From: Pseudomonas anguilliseptica | Lineage (GTDB): Bacteria > Pseudomonadota > Gammaproteobacteria > Pseudomonadales > Pseudomonadaceae | Length of the DNA: 64,000 bases | Direction: 5' to 3' | Assembly (NCBI RefSeq): GCF_900105355.1 | Contig: NZ_FNSC01000001.1 | Span: 4,836,001 to 4,900,000, forward strand | Part shown: positions 37,423 through 45,614 of the stretch, piece after piece | How the letters are laid out: each line of letters starts with the position of its first letter | Numbering within the stretch: the first letter of the stretch is position 1 | Translations under genes and position numbers: made by a program | The notes under the pieces: generated by a model | Seen by the model: the letters and a program-made list of their open reading frames with translations, nothing else | What the model was told of the DNA's origin: nothing | The model's database searches: none

Positions 37423-38979
37423 ATGATTTCTGTGCCCGAAACCCTTCCTGATGACCCCGCCGCGCTCAAGCAATTGCTCGCTGAGGTGTTGTCGTCGGCG
37501 CAGGAATTGGCCAAGGACAAGGATGGGCAGATCGAGCGCCTGCGCGAACAAAACGCGCTGTTGATCCAGCGCCTGTTCGGCCGTAAATCCGAGCAGAGCA
37601 GCGACCCGGATTCACCGCAGCTAGAGATGTTCAACGAAGCGGAAAGCCTGGCCGAAGCGGCGGCTGAAGCTCCGGCCGCTGAGGTCGAGGAAGAAGTCGT
37701 TGCGCCGACCAAGCGCCGCGGCAAGCGCAAGCCGTTACCGGCCGAACTACCGCGTGTCGAGGTCATCCACGAACTGCCCGAACACGAACTGACCTGCGAA
37801 TGCGGTTGCCGCAAGCAGGCCATCGGCGAAGAAACCAGCGAGCAGCTGGAAATCATCCCGATGCAGGTTCAGGTGATCCGCCACATTCGCAAGACCTATG
37901 CCTGCAAGGCCTGCGAAAGCGCGCCGGTCACCGCTGACAAACCGGCCCAACTGATCGAGAAAAGGCTGGCCAGCCCGAGCGTGCTGGCGATGCTGCTGAC
38001 CAGCAAATACGCCGACGGCATCCCACTGTATCGCTTCGAAAAGATGCTCAGTCGCCATGGCATCGACATCCCCCGGCAGACCCTGGCGCGCTGGGTGATC
38101 CAGTGCGGCGAACTGCTACAACCGTTGCTCAACCTGATGCGCGACAGGCTGCTGGACAGTCCGGTGATCCACTGCGATGAAACCCGCGTGCAGGTGCTAA
38201 AGGAGCCTGGGCGCGATCCGAGCAGCCACTCCTGGATGTGGGTGCAGACCGGTGGCCCGCCTGGCAAACCGGTGATCCTCTTCGACTACACAACCAGCCG
38301 CGCGCAGGAGGTGCCGCTGCGCCTGCTCGACGGTTATCGCGGCTACCTGATGACCGTCGATTACGCCGGCTACAACGCCGTGGCCGCACAACAAGGTGTT
38401 GAACGCCTGGCCTGCTGGGCGCATGCGCGGCGCAAGTTCGTCGAAGCGCAAAAGGTGCAACCGAAGGGCAAAACCGGGCGTGCCGACATCGCGTTGGGGA
38501 TGATCAACAAGCTCTACGGCATCGAGCGCGAACTTAAGGATGCCAGCGATGAACAGCGCTACCGGGGCCGCCAGCAGCACAGCCTACCGCTCCTCGATCA
38601 GCTCAAGACCTGGCTGGAGAAAACCCAGCCGCAGGTCACGGCGCAGAATGCCCTGGGCAAAGCAGTGAACTACCTGGCGAGCAACTGGAGCCGACTCGAA
38701 CGCTACATCGAGGCTGGCCACCTGCCGATCGATAACAACGCTGCCGAGCGCGCGATCCGGCCCTTCGTCATAGGTCGCAAGAACTGGCTGTTCAGCGACA
38801 CGCCGAAAGGCGCGACCGCCAGCGCCCAACTCTACAGCCTGGTGGAAACCGCCAAGACCAATGGCCAGGAGCCCTACGCCTGGCTGCGCCATGTCCTCGA
38901 ACGCCTGCCGCTGGCCAACAGCGTTGAAGCCTACGAAGCGCTGCTGCCTTGGAACTGCCAACCAACGACGCCACTGTAA
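37423..38979 (+). CDS. tnpC: IS66-family transposase TnpC, copy 3 (probable catalytic mutant)
   Basis: 518 residues, full length. Codon 312 (38356-38358) is GTC (Val) where copies 1 and 2 have GAC (Asp), so the motif is MTVDYAGYN instead of MTDDYAGYN. By alignment with the family pattern sDgYagYn this is the second Asp of the DDE triad, so the protein is probably inactive. The other two catalytic positions (CDETRV and AAERAIRP) are unchanged. Confidence 0.92.
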   Translation: MISVPETLPDDPAALKQLLAEVLSSAQELAKDKDGQIERLREQNALLIQRLFGRKSEQSSDPDSPQLEMFNEAESLAEAAAEAPAAEVEEEVVAPTKRRGKRKPLPAELPRVEVIHELPEHELTCECGCRKQAIGEETSEQLEIIPMQVQVIRHIRKTYACKACESAPVTADKPAQLIEKRLASPSVLAMLLTSKYADGIPLYRFEKMLSRHGIDIPRQTLARWVIQCGELLQPLLNLMRDRLLDSPVIHCDETRVQVLKEPGRDPSSHSWMWVQTGGPPGKPVILFDYTTSRAQEVPLRLLDGYRGYLMTVDYAGYNAVAAQQGVERLACWAHARRKFVEAQKVQPKGKTGRADIALGMINKLYGIERELKDASDEQRYRGRQQHSLPLLDQLKTWLEKTQPQVTAQNALGKAVNYLASNWSRLERYIEAGHLPIDNNAAERAIRPFVIGRKNWLFSDTPKGATASAQLYSLVETAKTNGQEPYAWLRHVLERLPLANSVEAYEALLPWNCQPTTPL

Positions 38980-39033
38980 AACGCAAAACCTCTCCAGAGG
39001 GAGGTGGGGTCTATGGAGCGCTTACGTTTCAAG

Positions 39034-39285
39034 CTGCACTTCACACCGACCAGCGCCTCGTGGCTGAACGCCGTGGAGGGCTGGTTTGCGCAACTGGAAA
39101 GACGGGCGCTTTATCGTGATGCCTTCAGCAGCGTGGCTGACCTGAGAGCGGCGATACGTCGCTTCATTGAGGCTCATAACGAACATTCGGCTAAGCCGTT
39201 CCGCTGGAGCAAAACGGCTGAGTCGATTATCAGCTCCGTGCATCGAGCAAAGCTGGCTGTAATTCGGAATGAGTTATTGGATTAA
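39034..39285 (+). pseudogene. IS630-family transposase, 3' part
   Basis: 84 codons that continue the 36122-36961 frame after removal of IS66 copy 3 and one copy of its target duplication. It contains the third catalytic residue (Glu in WLNAVEGWFAQLE) and the conserved tail RRFIEAHNEHSAKPFRW. The stop codon lies in the IS630 terminal repeat. A short independent start at 39004 inside the IS end would not give a functional protein. Confidence 0.9.
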
Positions 39286-40129
39286 CCAGACAGGCCACTA
39301 GCTTGTAGTAAGCTCGGTAAATAGAAACGACCCGGTAGTCCCATAGCCTCTTGAATAGGCATGCCTGGAGGTACGGAGACCTGCTGGGCTGCTGGATATT
39401 CAACCAACCTTCCATTGCTCCGCGACTGAGACTCCCCAACCCCACCCATCGCAATAATTGTCATTAAACCAATACTTACTAACATCAAAATCGCTAAACC
39501 AAGCACACTCGCCAAACGCTTAGAAGCAAAAAAATAAAATATACACGGCAGGAAGATAAAGACTGGCGCGGCTTTTTCCAATGACAACATTGAAAACACA
39601 AGCAGCGCCACCAGAAGCCAATATCTCAGAGTAGATTTAGTGACGAATGCTGCCACCAGAATCAAAGGCATTACAGAACGCCCCAGGATAAAAACCGCAT
39701 ACCTCAGCAGACTTTCATAACCTTCCAACCCCGCCAAAAACTGGCCGCGAGCCTGCGCAATTTCCATCAACGTACCGCCCTTGAGCGCCACGATTACAGG
39801 CACAGCATCGGCTAGGTACACGGCATAACCGAGACTCGCCGCGTATATAAAAACCGCCACAACCGACAGGCGATACCAAAACACATTCGAGACACTAATT
39901 AAATGAGAAGACTTTTCTGCCAAAAACAAAAATATTTTCGAAAAAAAACATAAGAGCAGACATAAACAAAGGAAAACAACACAATTAAAAATAAAATCTC
40001 AACCGCTTCTCGATCATGAAAAAATGCCAAGCCGAGCAATGCAGCCGGAAAGTAAATAAGTCCAATTAGAAAAACAGGAAAGGCTTTAAAAACCACAGAG
40101 AGATTATTCAAGAGAAACCTTAATATCAC
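39285..40129 (-). pseudogene. wzy: O-antigen polymerase Wzy, 5' part with an N-terminal frameshift
   Basis: Two overlapping frames. 40129-39899 (GTG start, MILRFLLNNLSVVFKAF) gives two or three membrane helices. The main frame to 39285 continues with five or six helices and the Arg-Gly/Glu-rich motif ARGQFLAGLEGYESLLRY and GRSVMPLILV of Wzy-like polymerases. The frames are offset by one base within 39935-40000, where there is an A8 run (39941-39948), so a one-base loss there would explain it. The main frame then stops at the IS630 end. Total original length would be about 480 residues. Confidence 0.75.
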
Positions 40130-40131
40130 TC

Positions 40132-40158
40132 AAAACAGAAAAAACAGAAAAAACAGAA
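40132..40158. repeat. Three perfect 9-bp tandem repeats (AAAACAGAA)
   Basis: Three contiguous copies immediately upstream of the wzy start codon and downstream of the preceding glycosyltransferase stop. Changes in copy number would alter the wzy leader spacing. Confidence 0.85.
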
Positions 40159-40174
40159 AAAAACAATACACCGC

Positions 40175-41383
40175 TCATGACAATAACCGAACCAGGCTTT
40201 TCACCTGAGACGGCATATCAAAATTCACGTCAAAATAGTCTCGACCCGACTTCCCCATGGCCTCACGCTCGGCCACACTGAGCGCCTGCAGACGGCGAAT
40301 GTTTTCCACCAACGGCAACACCTGCTCGGCCGCCGATGTCAATCCGGCACCCGCTTCTAATACAACCCGCGCGCCCTCCCCATTGATGCTTGCAAGAATC
40401 GGCCGACCTGCAGCCAGATATCCTTGGATCTTGCTGGGCACTGTTTGCGCGAACGCTTCGTTGTCGTTCAGCGAAACAAGCAGCGCAGACGACTTTTCAA
40501 AAATTTGCGGCATCGCTTGCGGCGCGAAACGCCCTGCTAGAATGAGGTTACCCAAGCCAAGAGCCTGCTGTTGGGACTTGAGCCACGCTAGGCGGCTTCC
40601 GCTACCCACAATGACCAACCGCACCTGAGCATCATCTCGCAAGTGCACGGCTGCTTGCACAAGCGTATCCAAAGCCTGTGCGGTTCCCAGATTGCCGGCA
40701 AAAACAACACAAAAATGCTGCTCCAGTAGTTCGCTAAGCTCGGCCGGAATAGGCACCCGATCCACAGGCGAATTAGCATCAATGGAGTTAGGGTAATAAA
40801 CAATTTTCTCCAGATCCGCGTATCGCGAAACCGGTTCAAAAAAGGCACGCGACTGCACCAACAAGATATCGCAGAAGCGATAGATACCTTTTACCAACCA
40901 TCCCACTGCCCTGAGTGCATGAGGATTACTGATAAAGCCAGTGGCCTTGAGGCTTTCTGGCCACAGATCCTGAACCCACAAAGCAAGTTTTGCCTTCTTC
41001 AGCCACTTCAGTGGAATCGCTGGTATTGCCTGCAAGATAGGCGAAGGTGCGAACACCAGAATCGCGTCGAACTCCCGCTTGCGCAGCATCCAGGGTAGAA
41101 ACAATAAACCCGCCAATACAAACGACAGATAATTGAGTATCAAGTTTTTCGCCCCGCCCTCGCCTCGCGGCCAAAGCGGCACTCGAAGGACATCGATATT
41201 CCCGAGGTAGCGCTCGTACTGAGTCCCTTTGGCACTGTAACCATCAAAAATTTTACCATCAGGGTAGTTGGGTTTACCGGTAGACACGACGACTTCATGC
41301 CCTTGCTCATCGAGGGTCCGCACAACGTCGTTGATAATGAAACTTTCGGGCCAAAAGTATTGAGAGAGAACGAGAATCTTCAT
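40175..41383 (-). CDS. Glycosyltransferase family 4, WcaI/WbuB-like
   Basis: A 402-residue GT-B enzyme. It opens with MKILVLSQYFWPESFIINDVV, followed by HEVVVSTGKPNYPDG and LWVQDLWPESLKATG. The C-terminal nucleotide-sugar domain includes VVFAGNLGTAQALDTLVQA, RLVIVGSGSRLAWLK and a PSKIQGYLAAGRPILASING loop. Enzymes with this pattern occur in O-antigen and colanic-acid loci and add amino or deoxy sugars. The acceptor and donor are unknown. The ATG at 41383 is chosen because the family starts there. Confidence 0.85.
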   Translation of the reverse strand: MKILVLSQYFWPESFIINDVVRTLDEQGHEVVVSTGKPNYPDGKIFDGYSAKGTQYERYLGNIDVLRVPLWPRGEGGAKNLILNYLSFVLAGLLFLPWMLRKREFDAILVFAPSPILQAIPAIPLKWLKKAKLALWVQDLWPESLKATGFISNPHALRAVGWLVKGIYRFCDILLVQSRAFFEPVSRYADLEKIVYYPNSIDANSPVDRVPIPAELSELLEQHFCVVFAGNLGTAQALDTLVQAAVHLRDDAQVRLVIVGSGSRLAWLKSQQQALGLGNLILAGRFAPQAMPQIFEKSSALLVSLNDNEAFAQTVPSKIQGYLAAGRPILASINGEGARVVLEAGAGLTSAAEQVLPLVENIRRLQALSVAEREAMGKSGRDYFDVNFDMPSQVKSLVRLLS

Positions 41384-41399
41384 AGGTATTAAGGGGGAC

Positions 41400-42509
41400 T
41401 CAATCAATGATCCTGGCAACGTGATCGGCAATGGCAAGACTGGCAGTTAACCCGGGAGACTCTATCCCATAAAGGTTGACCAGTCCGGGTAGTCCGTGGG
41501 TTTGTGGCCCTTGTATCAGAAAATCTTCGGCGGGTTGTCCTGGCCCAGAGAGTTTAGGGCGAATGCCGCAGTAACCTGGCGTAAGTCGATGTGGATCAAG
41601 CCCCGGGAAATAACGCTGGATCGCAATGGCAAAATCACTTCTTAGTACTTCTTCGACTTGATAGTCGATGGTATCGGTCCAGGCAACATCCGGCCCGAAT
41701 CTCACTTGTCCGCCCATATCGAGCGTTGCATGCACTCCGAGGCCCGCCGTATTCACTTCTGGCATCGGGTACACAAGACGCGAAAATGGCGACAGCCCGC
41801 TGTAAGAAAAATAGCGCCCCCGGCACCACAGGGTTTGCGGTACATGACGCGCTTCAAGGCCGTCGATGTTCGACGCCAGTTGACTGGAAAACAGCCCCGC
41901 CGCGTTTATCACCCGCGGCACGTCCACAGAAAAAGGCTCACCGCAGCTATCCCCTTCCACCAACCAGTTCCCGCCATTGTGCTGTAAACGCGAGACTCGG
42001 GTTGTCAGCGCCAGATCCGCACCGTGTCGTTGCGCATCACCGAGCTAGGACTGCAAGTAGGCATGGCTATCGATAATACCGGTATCTACCGAGAGCAAAG
42101 CTGCCACGCCGGCGACCGCTGGTTCCATTTGACGAAGTTGTGCCGCACTGACTTCCAGCAACGAGTCCACACCGGACTGCAGCGCATTCTTTTGAAGGGC
42201 TTCTAGCGCTGCGATTTCATCTGGGTTCACCGCGACCAGCAACTTACCGATCCGCCGATGCTCGACGTGATTTTCCTCGCACCAGCGATACAGCAAATCA
42301 CGTCCTTCCAAACACAGACGCGCCTTCAATGAGGTAGGCGAGTAGTAAATGCCAGCGTGAATGACTTCCGAATTGCGGCTGGACGTATGCGAGCCAATCC
42401 AGCGTTCCTCTTCAACCACCAGCACACTATGCCCGGAGCGTGCCAGGCGCGAAGCGCAGGCCAACCCGATGACACCGGCGCCGATGACGAGACAATCGTA
42501 AGAGCTCAT
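41400..42509 (-). pseudogene. FAD-dependent oxidoreductase (LhgO/DAO-like) with an in-frame amber codon
   Basis: 370 codons from the ATG at 42509. The dinucleotide fold is CLVIGAGVIGLACASRLA. The middle (SSRNSEVIHAGIYYSPTSLKARLC) and end (YGIESPGLTASLAIADHVARI) match the L-2-hydroxyglutarate oxidase-like branch of the DAO family. Codon 155 is TAG (42047-42045) between AYLQS and LGDAQRHGADL. The frame is open and similar on both sides, so a single base change inactivated it, unless the stop is suppressed. Such genes are unusual in O-antigen loci. It might act on a hydroxy-acid substituent (speculative). Confidence 0.82.
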
Positions 42510-42530
42510 ATCGCGAAAGCCTTGTATGAA

Positions 42531-43733
42531 TCAGGATTTGGAAAGAAGACGCCGGTAAAGGTCGTGCATTAACTGCGCATTGGCTTCAATCGCAAAGTTG
42601 TCATCTGCCCATTGGCGAGCCTGACGACCCAGTGTCTGGCGGAAGACGTGATCCTCTGCCAAACGCTGCAAGGCATCGGCAAGCAGCTGCGGGTCGGGAT
42701 GTGGGATCGCCAGTCCGGTCACTTCGTGCAACAGCGCGTCCGGCACAGGATGTTTCAGGGCCACCACACTTGGAATCGAATAGAACGCCGCCTCGAATAC
42801 CGGTCGGCCAGCAGCGTCCAGATGAGAGGGAAAACAGAGAATATCCAGCTGCGGATACAACGACCTGACGTCTGCAACGAACCCCAGCATACGGACCTGT
42901 GCCTGCAATCCGTGATCGCTGATCATCTGCTCCACGTTAGCACGCACATCATCGGCAAAACCCAACTTGCGCAGCACCCACGCCTTCAACCCTGTGAGCT
43001 TACGAGCGTTTTCCCCAGCTATCAGACACTCGATGTTGACCTTGCGCGCCTTCAGAATGCGCATCGCCTCGATCAGTTCATAAATGCCTTTGAGCGGAAT
43101 CAGAACGCCGAGAAAACCGACACGTACGGGCTCATCGGCACGGCGCACAGACAGAGTATGTACGTCGTACACAATGCCCAGGCCATTGTGTACGACGCTC
43201 AGGGGTAGGTCTGCCGGTAGTGTTGCTGCAACCGTATGATCGATCGGAACAACCGCGTCGGCATGTCGTCGCAGCCAGGCATTGACCAGCCGGGTACGCA
43301 AGCCTGACCCGGGCGCGCGCTGCAAGGAGCGCACATGCACCAGCATCGGCACCCGCAGCAGCCGTTTAGCGACAATGGCCAAGGGCAGCAATGTCACTTC
43401 GTTAACGTGCAACAAATCGAACTTCTCGTGACGCAAGCGCCAGAGCGCAGCCAATGAAAACGGCAGCAAAAAGATCTCTCGCAGCAAGATAATCCAGCGA
43501 AGACGGCGATAGTGGCTGAAACGCGTATTATCGAACTGGCTCAGCCCTTTGACCTTGCGTACATCCATACCCGCGTTGACAAAAGCCTCGCAAACCGGAC
43601 CGTCTGGGGTCACGACCGTACCCTGCACACCCAGCGAGTGCAATCGGGTGAACAGCTCGATAAGGCTCTTTGAAGCACCACCGAATGCCGCGGCCGGATG
43701 CAGATAAAGCACCCGTGGTAATAAATCATTCAT
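42531..43733 (-). CDS. Glycosyltransferase family 4
   Basis: A 400-residue GT-B transferase: RVLYLHPAAAFGGASKSLIELF, HVNEVTLLPLAIVAKRL, VGFLGVLIPLKGIYELIEA, VRMLGFVADVRSLYPQLDILCFPS and the donor-site region GRPVFEAAFYSIPSVV. No signal peptide is seen; there is one hydrophobic patch near residue 90 for membrane contact. It overlaps the asnB stop by ATGA. It probably adds one sugar of the repeat unit; specificity is unknown. Confidence 0.88.
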   Translation of the reverse strand: MNDLLPRVLYLHPAAAFGGASKSLIELFTRLHSLGVQGTVVTPDGPVCEAFVNAGMDVRKVKGLSQFDNTRFSHYRRLRWIILLREIFLLPFSLAALWRLRHEKFDLLHVNEVTLLPLAIVAKRLLRVPMLVHVRSLQRAPGSGLRTRLVNAWLRRHADAVVPIDHTVAATLPADLPLSVVHNGLGIVYDVHTLSVRRADEPVRVGFLGVLIPLKGIYELIEAMRILKARKVNIECLIAGENARKLTGLKAWVLRKLGFADDVRANVEQMISDHGLQAQVRMLGFVADVRSLYPQLDILCFPSHLDAAGRPVFEAAFYSIPSVVALKHPVPDALLHEVTGLAIPHPDPQLLADALQRLAEDHVFRQTLGRQARQWADDNFAIEANAQLMHDLYRRLLSKS

Positions 43734-45613
43734 CGCAAGCTACCGTACCAGCGGGCAAAGTTGACCCAGCGCCAGACCTGCCACGTATAGGCGCGACGGC
43801 CTGTAACTACAGTGTCGAAATGCTCAAGCAACTTGGTCTGATCAAGGAACGGCAGCCCCAGATCCTCCTCCAGCCAAGGCCGCAACGTATCGGCCATGCC
43901 CATCAACCATTGCTGCTCGGGCGTCGCGAAGCCGATCTTGTCACGGCGATCCAGCACCTCGGCCGGCACGATCCCGCGCAATGCCGAGCGCAAAAGATGC
44001 TTGGTCTCCCCCCAAGGTGAAACCAGATATTTTTCTGGTAGTGACAGCATGAAGTCGGACAAGTCAGTGGTCAGGAACGGGACACGGCTCTCGACCGAGA
44101 AACGCATCGAGTTACGATCACCGTGGCGAAGCAGGCCGAGCAGGCCACGCGTATTTAACGAGGTTGCCAACGTGCTCATCATGCGTCGTCCAGGCAGGCT
44201 TTGTTGTGGCGCATGCTTAGAAAAACCAAGATTGACACCGCTTTCGCGCAGCGGGCCGGGACGAATCCATGCAGGGCAGTTGTCCATACCGTTGAGCCTA
44301 CGCAACAGATCGTGCAAGCGCCCGTCACTGTATTCCCCAACAACCCGCTTCAAGCCTTCCAGACGGCTGCGCCCGGGCCATTGCGACCATTGATTCAGAA
44401 AGTTCCAGGCTTCGCCGTAATGCCCGTTGTCCAGCAAACTGCGGATACGCTGCCCCGCATAGCCACTGTACCCGCCTTGATTCTCATCGGCCCCCTGCCC
44501 TTCCAGTGTCACGGTGATGCCCTGCTCTTTGGCCTTCTTGAAAACGCGATACTGAGCATAAATGCTGGTGCTGCCGAACGGCTCACCCTGTGCGGTAATC
44601 AGGTCTTCGAGATCAGCCGCCAGTTCGTCGCCCGAAACAATCACCTTGTGTGCCCTGGCGCCGACATGGGCATTGATCTTGTCTACCCAGTTTTCTTCGC
44701 TGACGACACTGCCCCGGGCAATATAACTGAACGTGTTGATATCCGAGTCCGGTTCCAGATGGCGCATGGCGCAAACGATTGCGGAAGAATCGACACCACC
44801 GGACAAGGCAGCACCAACCGGCACATCGCTGCGCATGTGCAGGCGCACATTGTCGAGGAACATGTCCCGCAGCTGATCGCTGGCACTGGCAAAGCTGATC
44901 GATTGGGTCTGTACGATGGACGGCTTCCACCAGATCTCAGGACTGGAAACCTTGAGTGTGGCCAGATCGACAGTCAGCAGTTGACCCGGCAGCAGGCTGA
45001 CTACGCCCTCGATGAAACTTTCCTGCCCGAAGTCATATTCCCCATGCACCAGATAATCGTAGGCACGCTGCCAGTTGAGCGTTGCGCGCTGACTCTTCAA
45101 CGCTCGCAGCGCGGGCAGCTCTGAACCGAATATGAACGCGCCATCCTCGATCGCATAGAAGAACGGCTTGATGCCAAAAGCATCGCGAACACAGGTCAGT
45201 GAGTTTTCCTGGCGATCAAACACCGCGAAGGCAAACATGCCTTTGAACCGAGGCAGCGCTGCTTTACCCCATTGGTTCCAGGCCGCCAGCAACACTTCGG
45301 TGTCCGAATGTGTGCGAAAGCGTGCACCAAGGGCCTCCAGCTCCACGCGCAATTCGAGGTAGTTATAGATTTCGCCATTGAACACCAGCCCGAATCGTTG
45401 ATCGGCGGAGTACATCGGCTGCTGACCAGAACTGGAAAGATCAATGATAGCAAGGCGCGTATGGCCAAGAACGACTGTACCTTCGCCGACCGGGTGGCGA
45501 TCAAAGCCTTGGTGATCCGGGCCACGCAGGCGCATAGCGGCCAACGAAGTATTGATTCGTTGATCCAACCCCGCAGGTGCAGCCCGCCAGAATCCCCCTG
45601 TAATTCCACACAT
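43730..45613 (-). CDS. asnB: Asparagine synthase-like amidotransferase (glutamine-hydrolysing), OSA locus copy B
   Basis: A 627-residue class II amidotransferase. Cys2 (MCGITGGFW) is the glutaminase nucleophile and the N domain has RGPDHQGFD, VFNGEIYNY and SDTEVLLAAW. The synthetase domain has SGGVDSSAI near residue 270 and GQGADENQGGYSGY. Homologues in O-antigen loci (WbpS in P. aeruginosa O6, Bordetella wbm genes) amidate hexuronic acids, so uronamide formation is likely (inferred). It is one of two such genes here. The copies differ clearly, so they are not a recent duplication. Confidence 0.88.
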   Translation of the reverse strand: MCGITGGFWRAAPAGLDQRINTSLAAMRLRGPDHQGFDRHPVGEGTVVLGHTRLAIIDLSSSGQQPMYSADQRFGLVFNGEIYNYLELRVELEALGARFRTHSDTEVLLAAWNQWGKAALPRFKGMFAFAVFDRQENSLTCVRDAFGIKPFFYAIEDGAFIFGSELPALRALKSQRATLNWQRAYDYLVHGEYDFGQESFIEGVVSLLPGQLLTVDLATLKVSSPEIWWKPSIVQTQSISFASASDQLRDMFLDNVRLHMRSDVPVGAALSGGVDSSAIVCAMRHLEPDSDINTFSYIARGSVVSEENWVDKINAHVGARAHKVIVSGDELAADLEDLITAQGEPFGSTSIYAQYRVFKKAKEQGITVTLEGQGADENQGGYSGYAGQRIRSLLDNGHYGEAWNFLNQWSQWPGRSRLEGLKRVVGEYSDGRLHDLLRRLNGMDNCPAWIRPGPLRESGVNLGFSKHAPQQSLPGRRMMSTLATSLNTRGLLGLLRHGDRNSMRFSVESRVPFLTTDLSDFMLSLPEKYLVSPWGETKHLLRSALRGIVPAEVLDRRDKIGFATPEQQWLMGMADTLRPWLEEDLGLPFLDQTKLLEHFDTVVTGRRAYTWQVWRWVNFARWYGSLR

Positions 45614-45614
45614 C

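Larger units (their letters stand above)
36962..39025 (+). mobile_element. IS66-family insertion sequence, copy 3 (inverted relative to the others)
   Basis: A 2064-bp element in the opposite orientation, flanked by the perfect 8-bp target duplication GTTTCAAG (36954-36961 and 39026-39033). It lies inside the IS630 transposase gene. Copies 2 and 3 therefore form an inverted pair around 850 bp of IS630 sequence. Its TnpC carries a change at a catalytic position. Confidence 0.95.
33984..39284 (+). mobile_element. IS630-family element in wzy, itself carrying two IS66 copies
   Basis: The ends ATCCAAT... (from 33986) and ...ATTGGAT (to 39282) are inverted and each is flanked by TA (33984-33985 and 39283-39284). 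That is the target duplication expected for the IS630/Tc1 group. Without the two IS66 elements and their duplications it would be about 1.14 kb, a normal size, with one rightward transposase gene (36122-36961 joined to 39034-39285). It interrupts the O-antigen polymerase gene on the opposite strand. Confidence 0.85.

Noticed and set aside
21511..39025. The IS66 copies as ends of one large composite transposon carrying the left OSA half.
   Set aside because: Copies 2 and 3 each have their own 8-bp duplications and sit inside an IS630 element, and copy 1 lacks duplications. They are best explained as separate insertions.
40132..40166. The short AAAACAGAA repeats as a CRISPR-like array.
   Set aside because: Units are 9 bp and contiguous with no spacers. 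It is a simple tandem repeat.
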